Of a DNA stretch of 64,000 nucleotides, positions 25,588 through 34,304 are shown in pieces (the first letter of the stretch is position 1; the number at the start of each line of letters is the position of its first letter). The notes under the pieces were generated by a model. That model was not told the DNA's origin. It made no database searches and saw only the letters and a list, made by a program, of their open reading frames with translations. The stretch comes from Paracoccaceae bacterium. GTDB taxonomy: Bacteria; Pseudomonadota; Alphaproteobacteria; Rhodobacterales; Rhodobacteraceae. The stretch is from positions 1 to 64,000 of the forward strand of contig JAIXPH010000001.1 of assembly GCA_027486345.1 (NCBI GenBank), given 5' to 3'. The position numbers were made by a program, and so were the translations under genes.

Positions 25588-26064
25588 TCAGCGGTTGCGC
25601 GTATCGACAGGATAGGCGTTGGTGAACTTCAGCCGCTCCATCGCGAAATGGGATGTGACGTTCTTGATCGGCACGGCATCGGTCAACTGTTTGTAAAGCT
25701 GGTCAAAGGCCGCCATGTCGGGCACGGCGACGCGCAGCAGGTAATCCATCTCACCGGCCATGCGATGCGCCTCCATGATGTTGGGCAGCGCTGCGATGGC
25801 CTTGGCAAAAGCCTCGCGCCATTCGGCGGAATGATCGGTCGCCTCGATCCCGACAAAGACCGTCAGGCCAAAGCCCAACCGCGCCGGATCAGCAAGCGCC
25901 ACCCGTCCGGTCAAGACGCCCGTCGATTCAAGCCGCTGGATGCGCTTCCAGCACGGGGTCTGCGACAATCCCACCCGGTCCGCGATCTGCGCCACGGGCA
26001 GCGTCGCGTCGCGCATGAGTTCCGCCACGATCTTGCGGTCGATCAGGTCAAGGTCATCCACCAC
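25588..26064 (-). CDS. Lrp/AsnC-family transcriptional regulator
   Basis: A 158-residue regulator. The N-terminal HTH is residues 5-60 (DRKIVAELMRDATLPVAQIADRVGLSQTPCWKRI-type), and the C-terminal RAM domain for amino-acid binding is about 70-145. Such proteins control amino-acid metabolism or transport, often of a neighbouring gene. The target is not clear here. The start is GTG 26064 or 26061; a GGAGGGAAG lies upstream. It is divergent from the Rrf2 gene. Confidence 0.92.
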   Translation of the reverse strand: MVDDLDLIDRKIVAELMRDATLPVAQIADRVGLSQTPCWKRIQRLESTGVLTGRVALADPARLGFGLTVFVGIEATDHSAEWREAFAKAIAALPNIMEAHRMAGEMDYLLRVAVPDMAAFDQLYKQLTDAVPIKNVTSHFAMERLKFTNAYPVDTRNR

Positions 26065-26286
26065 TTCCCTCCATCAGTCTGGCCGTCCGTCTGGTCCCCC
26101 ACGGCGCGGGCCGCGAAGAGAGTCGCCCTTTAGGATGCCCAAAAAGAACTTTTTGTCTATCGTCTTTGTCGTGTTTTTTTGATGCCCTGATTCCCTTGCT
26201 GTTTTCCGGCGGTTTTCTGTGCGTTCCGCCCCGGAACAGCCAACAGCGGCGTTGATTCCCAGCCATCGGCGGCGTAGGTCTTTGAA

Positions 26287-26739
26287 ATGATCTCTCAAAA
26301 GATGAAATATGCCCTGAAAGCCCTGCTGGTCCTTGCCGATGAGGCGGAAAAGACCAAGCCGGAGGCATTGACGATCGAAGAGATCGCCAAGCGATCCGGC
26401 ACGCCCAAGCGCTTTTTGGAGCACATCCTGCTTGAGGTCCGCAATGCCGGGGTCATCGCCTCGACCCGGGGACGCTCCGGTGGCTACAGCCTGATCAAAC
26501 GCCCGTCCGAAGTATCGCTGTCCGAACTTCTGCGCACCATCGACGGCCCCATCGCCCCCCTGCCCTGCCTGTCGCGCCGCGCCTATCAGCGCTGCGAGGA
26601 TTGCACGGACGAAGCCACCTGCCGCATCCGCAAGGTCTTTGCCGAGGTGTTCTGGTCCTACATCCTGATTCTGGATTCGCTGACGCTGGACGACATGATG
26701 AAGTCCACCGCCGTCACCGAACAGGTCATCGGCGCTTAA
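26287..26739 (+). CDS. Rrf2-family transcriptional regulator, probable sulfate/cysteine regulator
   Basis: A 150-residue winged-helix regulator. The HTH region is ISQKMKYALKALLVLADE near 2-19, with the recognition helix IEEIAKRSGTPKRFLEHIL-like near 30-49. Four Cys lie in PCLSRRAYQRCEDCTDEATC near 96-115, which could bind an iron-sulfur cluster as in IscR/RirA/NsrR, though the spacing differs from IscR. It is followed after 188 bp by a sulfate-uptake locus, so a role like CymR (cysteine/sulfate control) is likely. Direct evidence of sulfur regulation is absent. The intergenic AT-rich repeats at 26801-26871 are its natural target. Confidence 0.82.
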   Translation: MISQKMKYALKALLVLADEAEKTKPEALTIEEIAKRSGTPKRFLEHILLEVRNAGVIASTRGRSGGYSLIKRPSEVSLSELLRTIDGPIAPLPCLSRRAYQRCEDCTDEATCRIRKVFAEVFWSYILILDSLTLDDMMKSTAVTEQVIGA

Positions 26740-26800
26740 GCCCCTGTTTTCCTGAGATTTCCAAGCCTATTCACCCGAGGCGCGCCGCGCTTTGGGCGTA

Positions 26801-26871
26801 GAATATTTTTCTCTAATCACGACAAAACTAGCCGAGAATATTCTGTTGAAATATACGACCGATTCTGTCGT
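26801..26871. promoter_or_regulatory. AT-rich repeats before the sulfate operon
   Basis: GAATATT occurs at 26801-26807 and again at 26836-26842, where it forms the palindrome GAATATTC. ACGAC (26855-26859) and GTCGT (26867-26871) form an inverted repeat with a 7-bp spacer. The stretch is far more AT-rich than its surroundings, as expected for a promoter. It is a candidate binding region for the upstream Rrf2 regulator. Confidence 0.45.
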
Positions 26872-26927
26872 TATTTAGGTCATGGAACGGCACAAGGCCG
26901 GACCGGGAATCGACAGGAGATCGGACA

Positions 26928-27164
26928 ATGACCGCAGTACGGAGCATCGGCGCAACCGCCCGCAACATGCCCACCATCTCGGCACGTCCCACCTGTGCGG
27001 TGCGCCTGATCGACCGCCGCACCGGATCGGTGCACCGGGTCAATGGCACGCCGCTCGTCGTTTTCACCCGCAACCCGGATGAGGCCGTGGCCGACCTGCT
27101 GCAGGGCCGCGATGGCCGCCTGTGGGAAGCCCGCATCGACCGTATCGGGGGCGACGCGAAATGA
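26928..27164 (+). CDS. Small protein of the sulfate uptake locus
   Basis: A 78-residue soluble protein of unknown function. AGGAGA lies 6 nt before the ATG, so it is probably translated. A single Cys lies at residue 23 ([14 protein letters not shown]). The middle ([24 protein letters not shown]) looks folded, with beta strands and one helix. It is the first gene after the Rrf2 regulator and precedes the sulfate-binding protein by about 110 bp, hence a role in sulfate/cysteine metabolism is inferred from position only. An ATG at 27161 overlaps its stop (ATGA) and reads into the binding-protein frame. Confidence 0.6.
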   Translation: MTAVRSIGATARNMPTISARPTCAVRLIDRRTGSVHRVNGTPLVVFTRNPDEAVADLLQGRDGRLWEARIDRIGGDAK

Positions 27165-27274
27165 CCCTGCACCATCCGACCACCGTCCTTGGCCTCGTGC
27201 CCTTCACCGCCCTTCAATCCCGTCCCGGCCCATCCTTTCACGGCCCAAACCGGGACATCCGACAGGAGAAACCC

Positions 27275-28393
27275 ATGCTGACCACCATCGCCGTTGCTGG
27301 CCACATCACCGCGCAGGGCGACAAGATCGCCGATCATGCAGATGGCCGCGTGACCATCTCGACCGGCCTTTCCCGCCTGACCGGCTGGCCCATCGGCCGC
27401 TTGCTGAAAGGCGCGCTGTCGGCCATCGCCCTTGCGACGCTGACCCTTGGCGGCACGCCCAACCTTGCACAGGCCGAAACGCTGCTGAACGTCAGCTATG
27501 ACCCGACCCGCGAGCTGTACCGTGAAATCAACGAAGCCTTCACCGCGAAATGGGTCGCAGAGGGCAATGCCGCGCCGGAAATCGAAACCTCGCACGGCGG
27601 CTCCGGCTCGCAGGCCCGCGCCGTGATCGACGGTCTGGAAGCGCAGGTCGTGACGCTGGCCTTGGCCTCGGACATCGACAAAATCGCCAAGGAGGGCAAG
27701 CTGCCCGCCGACTGGCAGTCGAAACTGCCGCACAACTCCTCGCCCTACACTTCGACCATCGTGTTCCTGGTGCGTGAGGGCAACCCCAAGGGCATCAAGG
27801 ACTGGGGCGATCTGGTCGCTGATGGCGTGCAAGTGATCACGCCGAACCCGAAAACCAGCGGCGGGGCGCGCTGGAACTATCTGGCGGCCTGGGCCTGGGC
27901 GGAAAAGAACGGTAAGGACCCCAAGGAATTCGTGGGCGCGCTTTACAAGAACGTCCCGGTTCTGGACTCCGGCGCACGCGGTTCGACCACCACCTTCGCC
28001 CAGCGTGGCATCGGTGACGTGCTGCTGGCCTGGGAGAACGAGGCCTATCTGGCGCTGAAAGAGCTTGGCGATGACCAGTTCGACATCGTGGTGCCGTCGG
28101 TGTCGGTGCTGGCGGAACCCCCGGTCGCGGTGGTGGATGCCAACATCAAGACCGATGACCAGCGCAAACTGGCCGACGCCTATCTGAACTTCCTCTACTC
28201 CCCCGAAGGTCAGGCGATCATCTGGAAGAACTTCTACCGCGGCTGGGACACCTCCAAAGCCAACCCGGACGATGTGGCGCGCTTCCCGAAACTGGAACTC
28301 GTGGGCATCGATGCGTTCGGCGGCTGGGCCAAGGTGCAACCCGAACACTTCGGCGACGGCGGCATCTTCGACCAGATCTACGTGGCGAAATGA
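27275..28393 (+). CDS. sbp: Sulfate ABC transporter, periplasmic binding protein with N-terminal extension
   Basis: Binds sulfate in the periplasm and delivers it to CysTWA. From ATG 27275 (AGGAG at 27264-27268) it has 372 residues. The mature protein begins after [20 protein letters not shown], and motifs such as [21 protein letters not shown] (near 110) and [15 protein letters not shown] (near 190) are typical of sulfate-binding proteins. The odd part is the first 44 residues ([20 protein letters not shown] onward), which are not hydrophobic and precede the real signal-peptide core ([13 protein letters not shown]). This may be a misplaced start or a fused small domain. A TTG near the hydrophobic core is a possible true start but lacks a Shine-Dalgarno. 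Confidence 0.9.
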   Translation: MLTTIAVAGHITAQGDKIADHADGRVTISTGLSRLTGWPIGRLLKGALSAIALATLTLGGTPNLAQAETLLNVSYDPTRELYREINEAFTAKWVAEGNAAPEIETSHGGSGSQARAVIDGLEAQVVTLALASDIDKIAKEGKLPADWQSKLPHNSSPYTSTIVFLVREGNPKGIKDWGDLVADGVQVITPNPKTSGGARWNYLAAWAWAEKNGKDPKEFVGALYKNVPVLDSGARGSTTTFAQRGIGDVLLAWENEAYLALKELGDDQFDIVVPSVSVLAEPPVAVVDANIKTDDQRKLADAYLNFLYSPEGQAIIWKNFYRGWDTSKANPDDVARFPKLELVGIDAFGGWAKVQPEHFGDGGIFDQIYVAK

Positions 28394-28421
28394 GTTCTGC
28401 GCGAAATAAGGACGTGTCTTG

Positions 28422-29258
28422 ATGGGCAGACCCCTGATCCACCGATCCCCCATGCCGGGCTTAGGCCTCAGTATGGGGATCACCCTGACGATGCTCTCCA
28501 TCGTCGTTCTCCTGCCCATCGGCGCCCTTCTTCTGAAGGGCGCCACTTTCGGTTTGGGCAACATGTGGGATGTCGTGAACAGCGAACGGACCTGGGCCGC
28601 GCTGTTCCTGTCGTTCCGGCTGTCGCTGTTCGCGGCGCTGTTCAATCTGGTCTTCGGCGTGATGCTGGCCTGGGTGCTGGTGCGCTACCGTTTTCCGGGA
28701 CGTCGCCTGCTGGATGCCGCCGTGGACCTGCCCTTTGCCCTGCCCACCGCCGTGGCGGGCATCGCGCTGACCGCTCTTTACGCACCCAACGGGGCCTTTG
28801 GCCAATTGGCGGCAGAAATCGGCTGGCGCATCGCCTATACGCAATACGGCATCTTCCTTGCGCTGGTCTTCGTGGGCCTACCCTTCGTCACCCGCACCGT
28901 CCAGCCCGTGATCGAAGAGATCGAGCGTGAGGTCGAGGAAGCCTCGGCCACGCTGGGCGCATCGCGGGCCTACACCATCCGCCGGGTGATCCTGCCGATG
29001 CTGACGCCCGCCGCCCTGACCGGTTTCGCGCTGTCGCTGGCACGCGCCGTTGGGGAATACGGATCGGTGATCTTCATCGCGGGCAACATCCCGTTGGTGA
29101 CGGAAATCGCCCCCCTGCTGATCGTGATCCAGTTGGAGGAGTTCGACTACGACTCCGCCGCCGCCATCGGCATCGCCATGCTGGTGATCAGCTTTGCCAT
29201 GCTCTTGGCCATCAACCTCATCCAGGTCTGGAGCCGTCGGAGGATCGGATATGTCTGA
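28422..29258 (+). CDS. cysT: Sulfate ABC transporter permease CysT (CysU)
   Basis: An inner-membrane permease of 278 residues with about six helices and the ABC permease loop EASATLGASRAYTIRRVILP near 171-190, which contacts CysA. It forms the pore with CysW. ATG 28422 follows a TTG in the same frame at 28419. A TAAGGAC lies upstream. The 3' end overlaps cysW by 8 bp. It is downstream of the sulfate-binding protein and part of sbp-cysT-cysW-cysA. Confidence 0.95.
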   Translation: MGRPLIHRSPMPGLGLSMGITLTMLSIVVLLPIGALLLKGATFGLGNMWDVVNSERTWAALFLSFRLSLFAALFNLVFGVMLAWVLVRYRFPGRRLLDAAVDLPFALPTAVAGIALTALYAPNGAFGQLAAEIGWRIAYTQYGIFLALVFVGLPFVTRTVQPVIEEIEREVEEASATLGASRAYTIRRVILPMLTPAALTGFALSLARAVGEYGSVIFIAGNIPLVTEIAPLLIVIQLEEFDYDSAAAIGIAMLVISFAMLLAINLIQVWSRRRIGYV

Positions 29259-30117
29259 CGCAACCGCCACCACCCGCTTTCGGTCGGCCACCGAGGAAAC
29301 CCCGCTGACGCGCTGGCTGCTGGTCGGTCTGGGCGCCGCTGGCATGGCTTTGCTGGTCTTTGCCCCCCTGATCGCCGTCTTCGCGGAAGCCTTGGCCGAT
29401 GGCTGGCTCGCCGCCGTGGAAAGCCTTGGCAACCGCGATGCCCGGTCGGCGATCCAGTTGACGCTGACCATCGCCGCCATCTCCGTGCCGCTGAATGCCG
29501 CCTTCGGCATCGCGGCGGCATGGTTCATCACCAAGTTCGACTTTCGCGGCAAGGCGTTCCTGATCACGCTGATCGACCTGCCGTTTTCGGTGTCGCCGGT
29601 GGTGGCGGGGCTGTGTATCGTCTTGATGTTCGGCACCAACAGCCTTGTTGGCGGCTGGCTGGTGGCGAATGGCTACCCCATCGTCTTTGCCCTGCCCGGC
29701 ATCGTGCTGGCCACGATGTTCGTCACCTTCCCCTTCGTCGCGCGGGAGCTTATCCCCGTGATGATCGAACAGGGCCGGGCCGAAGAAGAGGCGGCACTGA
29801 CCCTTGGCGCATCGGGCTGGCGCACCTTCTGGACGGTAACGCTGCCGAACATCCGCTGGGCGCTGCTGTATGGGGTGCTCTTGTGCAACGCCCGCGCCAT
29901 GGGCGAATTCGGCGCCGTCGCCGTGGTGTCGGGCAAGATCCGGGGTCAGACCGCCACCATGCCGATCACGATCGAGATGCTCTATAACGAATATCTCTCA
30001 GTCGCGGCCTTTTCGATGGCGGCGGTCCTGACCGTGCTCGCCCTTGTCACCCTGCTTTTGAAAACCGCGCTGGAGCTGCGTCATGCAGACCAGCTTGCCG
30101 CAACCCACCGCCATTGA
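29251..30117 (+). CDS. cysW: Sulfate ABC transporter permease CysW
   Basis: The second pore subunit, 288 residues with about six membrane helices and the EAA loop [20 protein letters not shown] near 172-191. ATG 29251 ([10 protein letters not shown]) overlaps the cysT stop by 8 bp and has a GGAGGAT upstream, which supports this start over a longer frame inside cysT. It heterodimerises with CysT. Sulfate entering by this route feeds cysteine synthesis. Confidence 0.95.
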   Translation: MSDATATTRFRSATEETPLTRWLLVGLGAAGMALLVFAPLIAVFAEALADGWLAAVESLGNRDARSAIQLTLTIAAISVPLNAAFGIAAAWFITKFDFRGKAFLITLIDLPFSVSPVVAGLCIVLMFGTNSLVGGWLVANGYPIVFALPGIVLATMFVTFPFVARELIPVMIEQGRAEEEAALTLGASGWRTFWTVTLPNIRWALLYGVLLCNARAMGEFGAVAVVSGKIRGQTATMPITIEMLYNEYLSVAAFSMAAVLTVLALVTLLLKTALELRHADQLAATHRH

Positions 30118-30127
30118 GGGGGCCGCC

Positions 30128-30847
30128 ATGCATATCGAAATCGACGAAATCTCGAAACAGTTCGGCGTGACGGCGGCGCTGCATCCGGTGTCGCTGGCCA
30201 TCCCCTCGGGGGCATTGGTCGCGCTTTTGGGGCCGTCCGGCTCTGGCAAGACGACGCTCTTGCGCATTCTCGGCGGCCTTGAGTTTCCCACGGCGGGGCG
30301 TGTGCTGTTCGACGGGCAGGACGCCACGGGGCTGACCGTGCAGGAACGCCGCGCGGGGTTCGTGTTCCAGTCCTATGCACTGTTCCGGCACATGACGGTG
30401 TTTGAAAACATCGCCTATGGCCTGAACGCCCGCCCCCGCGCGACGCGCCCGCCCAAGGCGGAAATCGCGCGCCGCGTGACCAAGTTGCTGGAGCTGATCC
30501 AGCTTCCCGACATCGGGTCGCGCTACCCCAGCCAACTGTCTGGCGGGCAGCGCCAGCGCGTGGCCCTTGCGCGGGCCTTGGCGATCGAGCCCCGCATGCT
30601 CTTGCTGGATGAACCCTTCGGCGCGCTGGACGCCAAGGTCCGCAAGGAACTGCGCCAAGGTCTGCGCGACATCCATGATGAAACCGGCCTGACCACGGTC
30701 TTTGTGACCCATGATCAGGAAGAGGCGATGGAACTGGCCGATATGGTCGTGGTCATGTCCATGGGGCGGATCGAACAGATCGGCAAACCTGCCGACATCC
30801 GCGCCCGCCCGGCAACGGACTTCGTGCGCACCTTCATCTCCGCCTGA
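30128..30847 (+). CDS. cysA: Sulfate ABC transporter ATPase CysA
   Basis: The cytoplasmic ATPase of the sulfate importer. From ATG 30128 it has 239 residues. Walker [10 protein letters not shown] (near 34-42), Q-loop VFQSYALF near 80, signature [15 protein letters not shown] near 137-151 and Walker [12 protein letters not shown] near 157-167 are all present. It is short: many CysA proteins have about 350 residues with a C-terminal TOBE domain, which is missing here. An upstream ATG at 30083 with GGAG seven bases before it is a real alternative, adding 15 residues. The family usually starts at the MHIEID-like residues, so 30128 is preferred. Confidence 0.93.
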   Translation: MHIEIDEISKQFGVTAALHPVSLAIPSGALVALLGPSGSGKTTLLRILGGLEFPTAGRVLFDGQDATGLTVQERRAGFVFQSYALFRHMTVFENIAYGLNARPRATRPPKAEIARRVTKLLELIQLPDIGSRYPSQLSGGQRQRVALARALAIEPRMLLLDEPFGALDAKVRKELRQGLRDIHDETGLTTVFVTHDQEEAMELADMVVVMSMGRIEQIGKPADIRARPATDFVRTFISA

Positions 30848-30867
30848 CCACCCCAATCCTGCCCCCC

Positions 30868-30970
30868 TTCCCCGTTGCGGCAAATATCCCGCCGGGGGAG
30901 GCACCGCGCCCTGCGCGGTGTCGGGGGCTGCGAAGCCCCCCCTGCCCTGATCCGCGCCCCGGCGCGGGTC
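30868..30970 (+). repeat. Recurrent 3' element, copy B (core plus three hairpins)
   Basis: The core TTCCCCGTTGCGGCAAATAT starts 21 bp after the cysA stop. Three stems follow: CACCGCGC/GCGCGGTG (30902-30909 with 30913-30920), GGGGGCT/AGCCCCC (30923-30929 with 30934-30940) and GATCCGCGCC/GGCGCGGGTC (30949-30958 with 30961-30970). The order matches copy A although stems one and three differ in sequence. Confidence 0.7.
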
Positions 30971-31018
30971 TGGGCGTCCAAGCGTGCAAGGCGCCTGCGC
31001 CTTGCGCCGCCAGATCTC

Positions 31019-31033
31019 CTTCCATATCGGAAG
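31019..31033. promoter_or_regulatory. Inverted repeat before the LysR gene
   Basis: CTTCCATATCGGAAG has 5-bp arms and a 5-bp spacer, the T-N11-A geometry of LysR-type sites. It lies 43 bp before the regulator's ATG and is 13 of 15 identical to the repeat at 31984 on the other side of the gene. It is a likely autoregulatory site. Confidence 0.6.
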
Positions 31034-31076
31034 AAAGTCGCGCAATCTGGCCAAATTACCCTGACATGAGGCAGGA

Positions 31077-31982
31077 ATGGACCGGCTGGATTGCGACCGC
31101 ATGTTCCTCGCGGTGATGGAGACGGGCAGTTTCGCCGCCGCGGCCCTGCGCTTGAACACCTCCTCGGGACAGGCGTCCAAACTGGTGGCGCGGCTGGAGC
31201 AGGACCTCGGGGTGCGTCTCCTCAACCGCACCACCCGTGCGCTGGCGCCGACAGAGGTGGGGCGGTCCTATTATCAACGCATCCGCGCCATTCTGGACGA
31301 TCTGGACACGCTGGATGATGAGGTCCGCGCCCGCGGCACCACCCCGCGCGGCCTGTTGCGGCTGACCGCCCCCCTGACCTTCGGCACGATGCAACTCGTG
31401 CCCGCGTTGAATGCCTTCGCCGCGCAGTATCCCTTGATCGAACTCGACGTCAGCTTCACCGACCGCATGGTCAATCTGGTGGACGAAGGCTTTGACGCTG
31501 CCATCCGCGCCGGGCGGGTGGATGACAGCAGCCTGATCGGGCGCAAACTGGCGGCGATGGGGACGATGGTCGTGGCGTCGGATGCCTATCTCGACGCGCA
31601 TGGCACTCCCACCCATCCACAGGCCTTGCGCGACCACCTCTGCATCCAGGACAGCAATTTCCGCGATCCGGGTCTGTGGCGCTTTGCCGAAGGCGGACAG
31701 GATTTCACCGTCCCCGTCACGGGCCGCTTGCGCTATTCCAACGCCGAAGCCTGCCTGAACGCCGCCGAACTGGGGCTGGGGCTGGCCAATGTCCCCGATT
31801 TCGTCTGCGCGCAGGCTTTGGCCTCCGGTCGGGTGCGCCGCATCCTGCGCCCGTTCGAGGTCGCCCCCGGCGGCATCTGGGCCATCTATCCGCCGGGGCG
31901 GCATCTGGCCGCCAAGGTGCGGGTGCTGGTCGATTTTCTGGCAGAGCGTTTTCGCGACGGGGCAAGCTGGGCGCAGACATAA
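31077..31982 (+). CDS. LysR-type regulator of a quinone-detoxification operon (YhaJ-like)
   Basis: A 301-residue DNA-binding regulator. The N-terminal winged HTH is about 5-65 (FAAAALRLNTSSGQASKLVARLE), followed by a periplasmic-binding-like effector domain (about 90-295). It resembles the LysR proteins that control quinone-responsive genes, such as YhaJ of E. coli, which activates the DoxX-type gene yqjF. Near-identical inverted repeats flank it at 31019 and 31984, and the downstream operon starts 112 bp after its stop. It likely senses a quinone, catechol or nitroaromatic-derived product, but the ligand is inferred. Confidence 0.85.
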   Translation: MDRLDCDRMFLAVMETGSFAAAALRLNTSSGQASKLVARLEQDLGVRLLNRTTRALAPTEVGRSYYQRIRAILDDLDTLDDEVRARGTTPRGLLRLTAPLTFGTMQLVPALNAFAAQYPLIELDVSFTDRMVNLVDEGFDAAIRAGRVDDSSLIGRKLAAMGTMVVASDAYLDAHGTPTHPQALRDHLCIQDSNFRDPGLWRFAEGGQDFTVPVTGRLRYSNAEACLNAAELGLGLANVPDFVCAQALASGRVRRILRPFEVAPGGIWAIYPPGRHLAAKVRVLVDFLAERFRDGASWAQT

Positions 31983-31983
31983 G

Positions 31984-31998
31984 TTCCATAACGGAAGA
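31984..31998. promoter_or_regulatory. Inverted repeat before the DoxX operon
   Basis: GTTCCATAACGGAAG lies 97 bp before the doxX-type ATG and 2 bp after the LysR stop. It matches the repeat at 31019 at 13 of 15 positions. It is a likely operator of the LysR protein for the four-gene operon. Confidence 0.6.
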
Positions 31999-32094
31999 GA
32001 TCATCTTCCAAATTCATTCATTAACGCCACCAAGGAATTGGCGCATCTTCCGGGCATCGGCGCATCCAAGCGCCATTGCCGAAGGAACGACACC

Positions 32095-32511
32095 ATGACC
32101 GCCACCCTGTCTGCCCCCACCACCGCCTCCAACGCCGATCTGGCCGCCACGCTGCTGCGCGTCACCTCCGGTGTCTGGTTCGTGATCCATGCCTTGGTCA
32201 AGATTTTCGTCTTCACCCTGCCCGGCACCGTCGGCTTTTTCGAATCCATCGGCCTGCCGGGTTTCCTCGCTTATGTCGTGATTGTCGCCGAACTGGCGGG
32301 CGGTATCGCGCTGATCGCGGGCTTTCAGACCCGTATCGTGGCACTGGCGCTGTCGGTGATCCTGCTGGGGTCGATCTACACGCCGCATTTCTCGGCCGGG
32401 TTCCTGTTTTCCAACCCCAATGGCGGCTGGGAATTCCCGGCGTTCTGGGCGCTGACCCTCTGGGCGCTGGCCCTGCTGGGCGATGGTGCCTACGCTGTGA
32501 CCAAGCGCTGA
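32095..32511 (+). CDS. DoxX-family membrane protein (YqjF/MhqP-like)
   Basis: An inner-membrane protein of 138 residues with four hydrophobic helices. ATG 32095 follows GAAGGAAC at 32081-32088. The pattern LLRVTSGVWFVIHALVKIFVF and GFLAYVVIVAELAGG is that of the DoxX family. In E. coli YqjF and in Bacillus MhqP/CatD, members occur in operons against quinones and electrophiles. It is first of a tight four-gene operon with a VOC protein, a glutathionyl-hydroquinone reductase and an esterase. Its own reaction is unknown. Confidence 0.85.
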   Translation: MTATLSAPTTASNADLAATLLRVTSGVWFVIHALVKIFVFTLPGTVGFFESIGLPGFLAYVVIVAELAGGIALIAGFQTRIVALALSVILLGSIYTPHFSAGFLFSNPNGGWEFPAFWALTLWALALLGDGAYAVTKR

Positions 32512-32533
32512 TCGCGCGAAAGGGAGACCGACC

Positions 32534-33346
32534 ATGAGCACCGCCAGCGCCCCGATGGAGATTGGCCGCGTCCGGCTGATCGTCCGCGACCTGCCCAGGG
32601 TGGCCGATTTCTATGCCTTTGCCCTCGGGCTGGACAAACTCTCTGCCGATGCGTCGCAGGTGACGCTGGGTGCGGGGAACCGGGCGTTGGTGGTGCTTCA
32701 TGCCGACAAGGCTGCGCGGGTTGCCAGCCCGCGCGAGGCGGGGTTGTTCCACACTGCCTTCCTGCTGCCCAAACGGTCGGACCTTGGCGCATGGGTCCAC
32801 CACGCCAGCGAAAGCCGCCTGCCGGTGCAAGGGGCGTCGGATCACAAGGTATCCGAGGCGATCTATCTCGCCGATCCCGAAGGCAACGGGATCGAGATTT
32901 ACACCGACCGCCCCCGCATCGCATGGACCGATGCCACGGGCGCAATTGCGATGACGACGGATGCGCTGGATGTGCCCGACCTTGCCGCCTCCGCCCGTGG
33001 CCCATGGCGCGGCGCGCCAGAGGGCACCGTAGTGGGCCATGTCCACCTGCAAGTCGGCAATGTGGCCGAGGCCGAGGCGTTTTACGCCCGCCAGTTGGGC
33101 TTAGCCATCACCGCCCATTATCCCGGTGCCGCGTTTTATGGCTCTGGCGGCTATCACCACCATTTCGCGACCAACATCTGGAACAGCCGGGGCGCGGGCA
33201 CGCGCCAACCGGGAACCGGATTGGCGGGGGTGGAGGTTCTGGCCGATGCCGCCAGCATTGCCGCGATCACCGCGCGCAGCGGTGGAGCGACCACCTTGTC
33301 GGACCCGTGGGGCACCGAAATCACCCTGACCGAAAAGGTCGCCTGA
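32534..33346 (+). CDS. VOC-family protein, ring-cleaving dioxygenase-like (MhqO/CatE type)
   Basis: A 270-residue soluble protein with two vicinal-oxygen-chelate modules (about 10-130 and 160-265). Candidate metal ligands are His in LFHTAFLL near 75, Glu/Asp in LADPEGNGIEIY near 114-125, His in HVHLQVGNV near 173 and the YHHHFATNIWN cluster near 208-218. In Bacillus the homologues MhqA/MhqE/MhqO and CatE are called putative hydroquinone or catechol dioxygenases. It lies between doxX and the hydroquinone reductase. An AGGGAGA precedes the ATG. Confidence 0.82.
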   Translation: MSTASAPMEIGRVRLIVRDLPRVADFYAFALGLDKLSADASQVTLGAGNRALVVLHADKAARVASPREAGLFHTAFLLPKRSDLGAWVHHASESRLPVQGASDHKVSEAIYLADPEGNGIEIYTDRPRIAWTDATGAIAMTTDALDVPDLAASARGPWRGAPEGTVVGHVHLQVGNVAEAEAFYARQLGLAITAHYPGAAFYGSGGYHHHFATNIWNSRGAGTRQPGTGLAGVEVLADAASIAAITARSGGATTLSDPWGTEITLTEKVA

Positions 33347-33347
33347 G

Positions 33348-34304
33348 ATGCTGGTAAACGGGCAATGGACGGAAAACTGGCAGCCGGTGCAGGCAAAGGA
33401 TGCCAAGGGCGGCTTCGTGCGCCAGACCTCCACCTTCCGGAACTGGGTGGCGCCCGATGGCAGCGCGGGTCCGACCGGCGTGGGCGGGTTCAAGGCCGAA
33501 GCCGGGCGCTATCACCTCTACGTCGCGCTGATCTGCCCTTGGGCAAGCCGCACCCTGATGGCGCGCAAACTGAAAGGGTTGGAGGATGTGATCACCGTGT
33601 CGGTTGTTGAGCCCGAACTGACCGACCAAGGCTGGCGCTTCGCCCCCGGCGCGGATGGCGTGAACGGGGCCACCTATATGCACCAGATCTACACCCGCGC
33701 GGACCCACAGGTGAACGGCCGCGCCACCGTGCCGGTGCTGTGGGACAAGGTGACGGGCACCATCGTCAACAACGAAAGCGCCGACATCCTGCGGATGCTG
33801 GACACAGGCTTTGGCGATCTGGCCCATGGTCCTGCGCTTTATCCCGCCGATCTGGCGGCAGAGATCGACCAGTGGAACGACGCGATCTATGCCAGCTTCA
33901 ACAACGGCGTCTATCGCTGCGGTTTCGCCACCACCCAAGCCGCCTATGACGAGGCGTTCGACGAGGTCTTCGCCACCATGGATCGGCTTGAGGCCCGTCT
34001 GTCCGATGGCCGCGCCTTTCTGCATGGCGAGCGCTTCACCGAAACCGACATCCGCGCCTTTGTAACGCTGATCCGCTTTGACGTCGCCTATCACGGCCTG
34101 TTCAAATGCAACCGCCGCCGGGTTGCGGATTACCCGCACCTTGCCGCCTATACCGGGCGCATCCATGCCCTGCCGGGCGTGGCCGAGACGGTCAGCATCG
34201 ACCACATCAAGCGCGGCTATTACTCGATCAAGACGCTGAACCCGTCGGGCATCGTGCCCAAAGGCCCGGCGCTGCAATATCTTGCCATGGAGTATCTGGC
34301 ATGA
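33348..34304 (+). CDS. Glutathionyl-hydroquinone reductase (GST xi class, YqjG-like)
   Basis: Reduces glutathionyl-hydroquinones, formed when quinones react with glutathione, back to hydroquinones. It has 318 residues. The catalytic Cys is in LICPWASRTLMAR near 63-75 (CPWA is the class signature), and the C-terminal domain shows DIRAFVTLIRFDVAYHGLFKCN near 231-252. It starts 1 bp after the VOC gene and overlaps the esterase by 4 bp (ATGA). Cytoplasmic. This gene is the strongest clue that the operon deals with quinones. Confidence 0.92.
   Translation: MLVNGQWTENWQPVQAKDAKGGFVRQTSTFRNWVAPDGSAGPTGVGGFKAEAGRYHLYVALICPWASRTLMARKLKGLEDVITVSVVEPELTDQGWRFAPGADGVNGATYMHQIYTRADPQVNGRATVPVLWDKVTGTIVNNESADILRMLDTGFGDLAHGPALYPADLAAEIDQWNDAIYASFNNGVYRCGFATTQAAYDEAFDEVFATMDRLEARLSDGRAFLHGERFTETDIRAFVTLIRFDVAYHGLFKCNRRRVADYPHLAAYTGRIHALPGVAETVSIDHIKRGYYSIKTLNPSGIVPKGPALQYLAMEYLA

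Noticed and set aside
30083-30127. ATG 30083 as the cysA start
   Set aside because: It has a usable GGAG, but the family N-terminus begins at 30128 with GAGGGGG upstream. Kept only as an alternative.
31019-31033. Same operator as glyA/fhs, since both contain TTCC...GGAA
   Set aside because: The LysR repeats have a 5-bp spacer between TTCC and GGAA; the glyA/fhs palindromes have 4. The two families look distinct.
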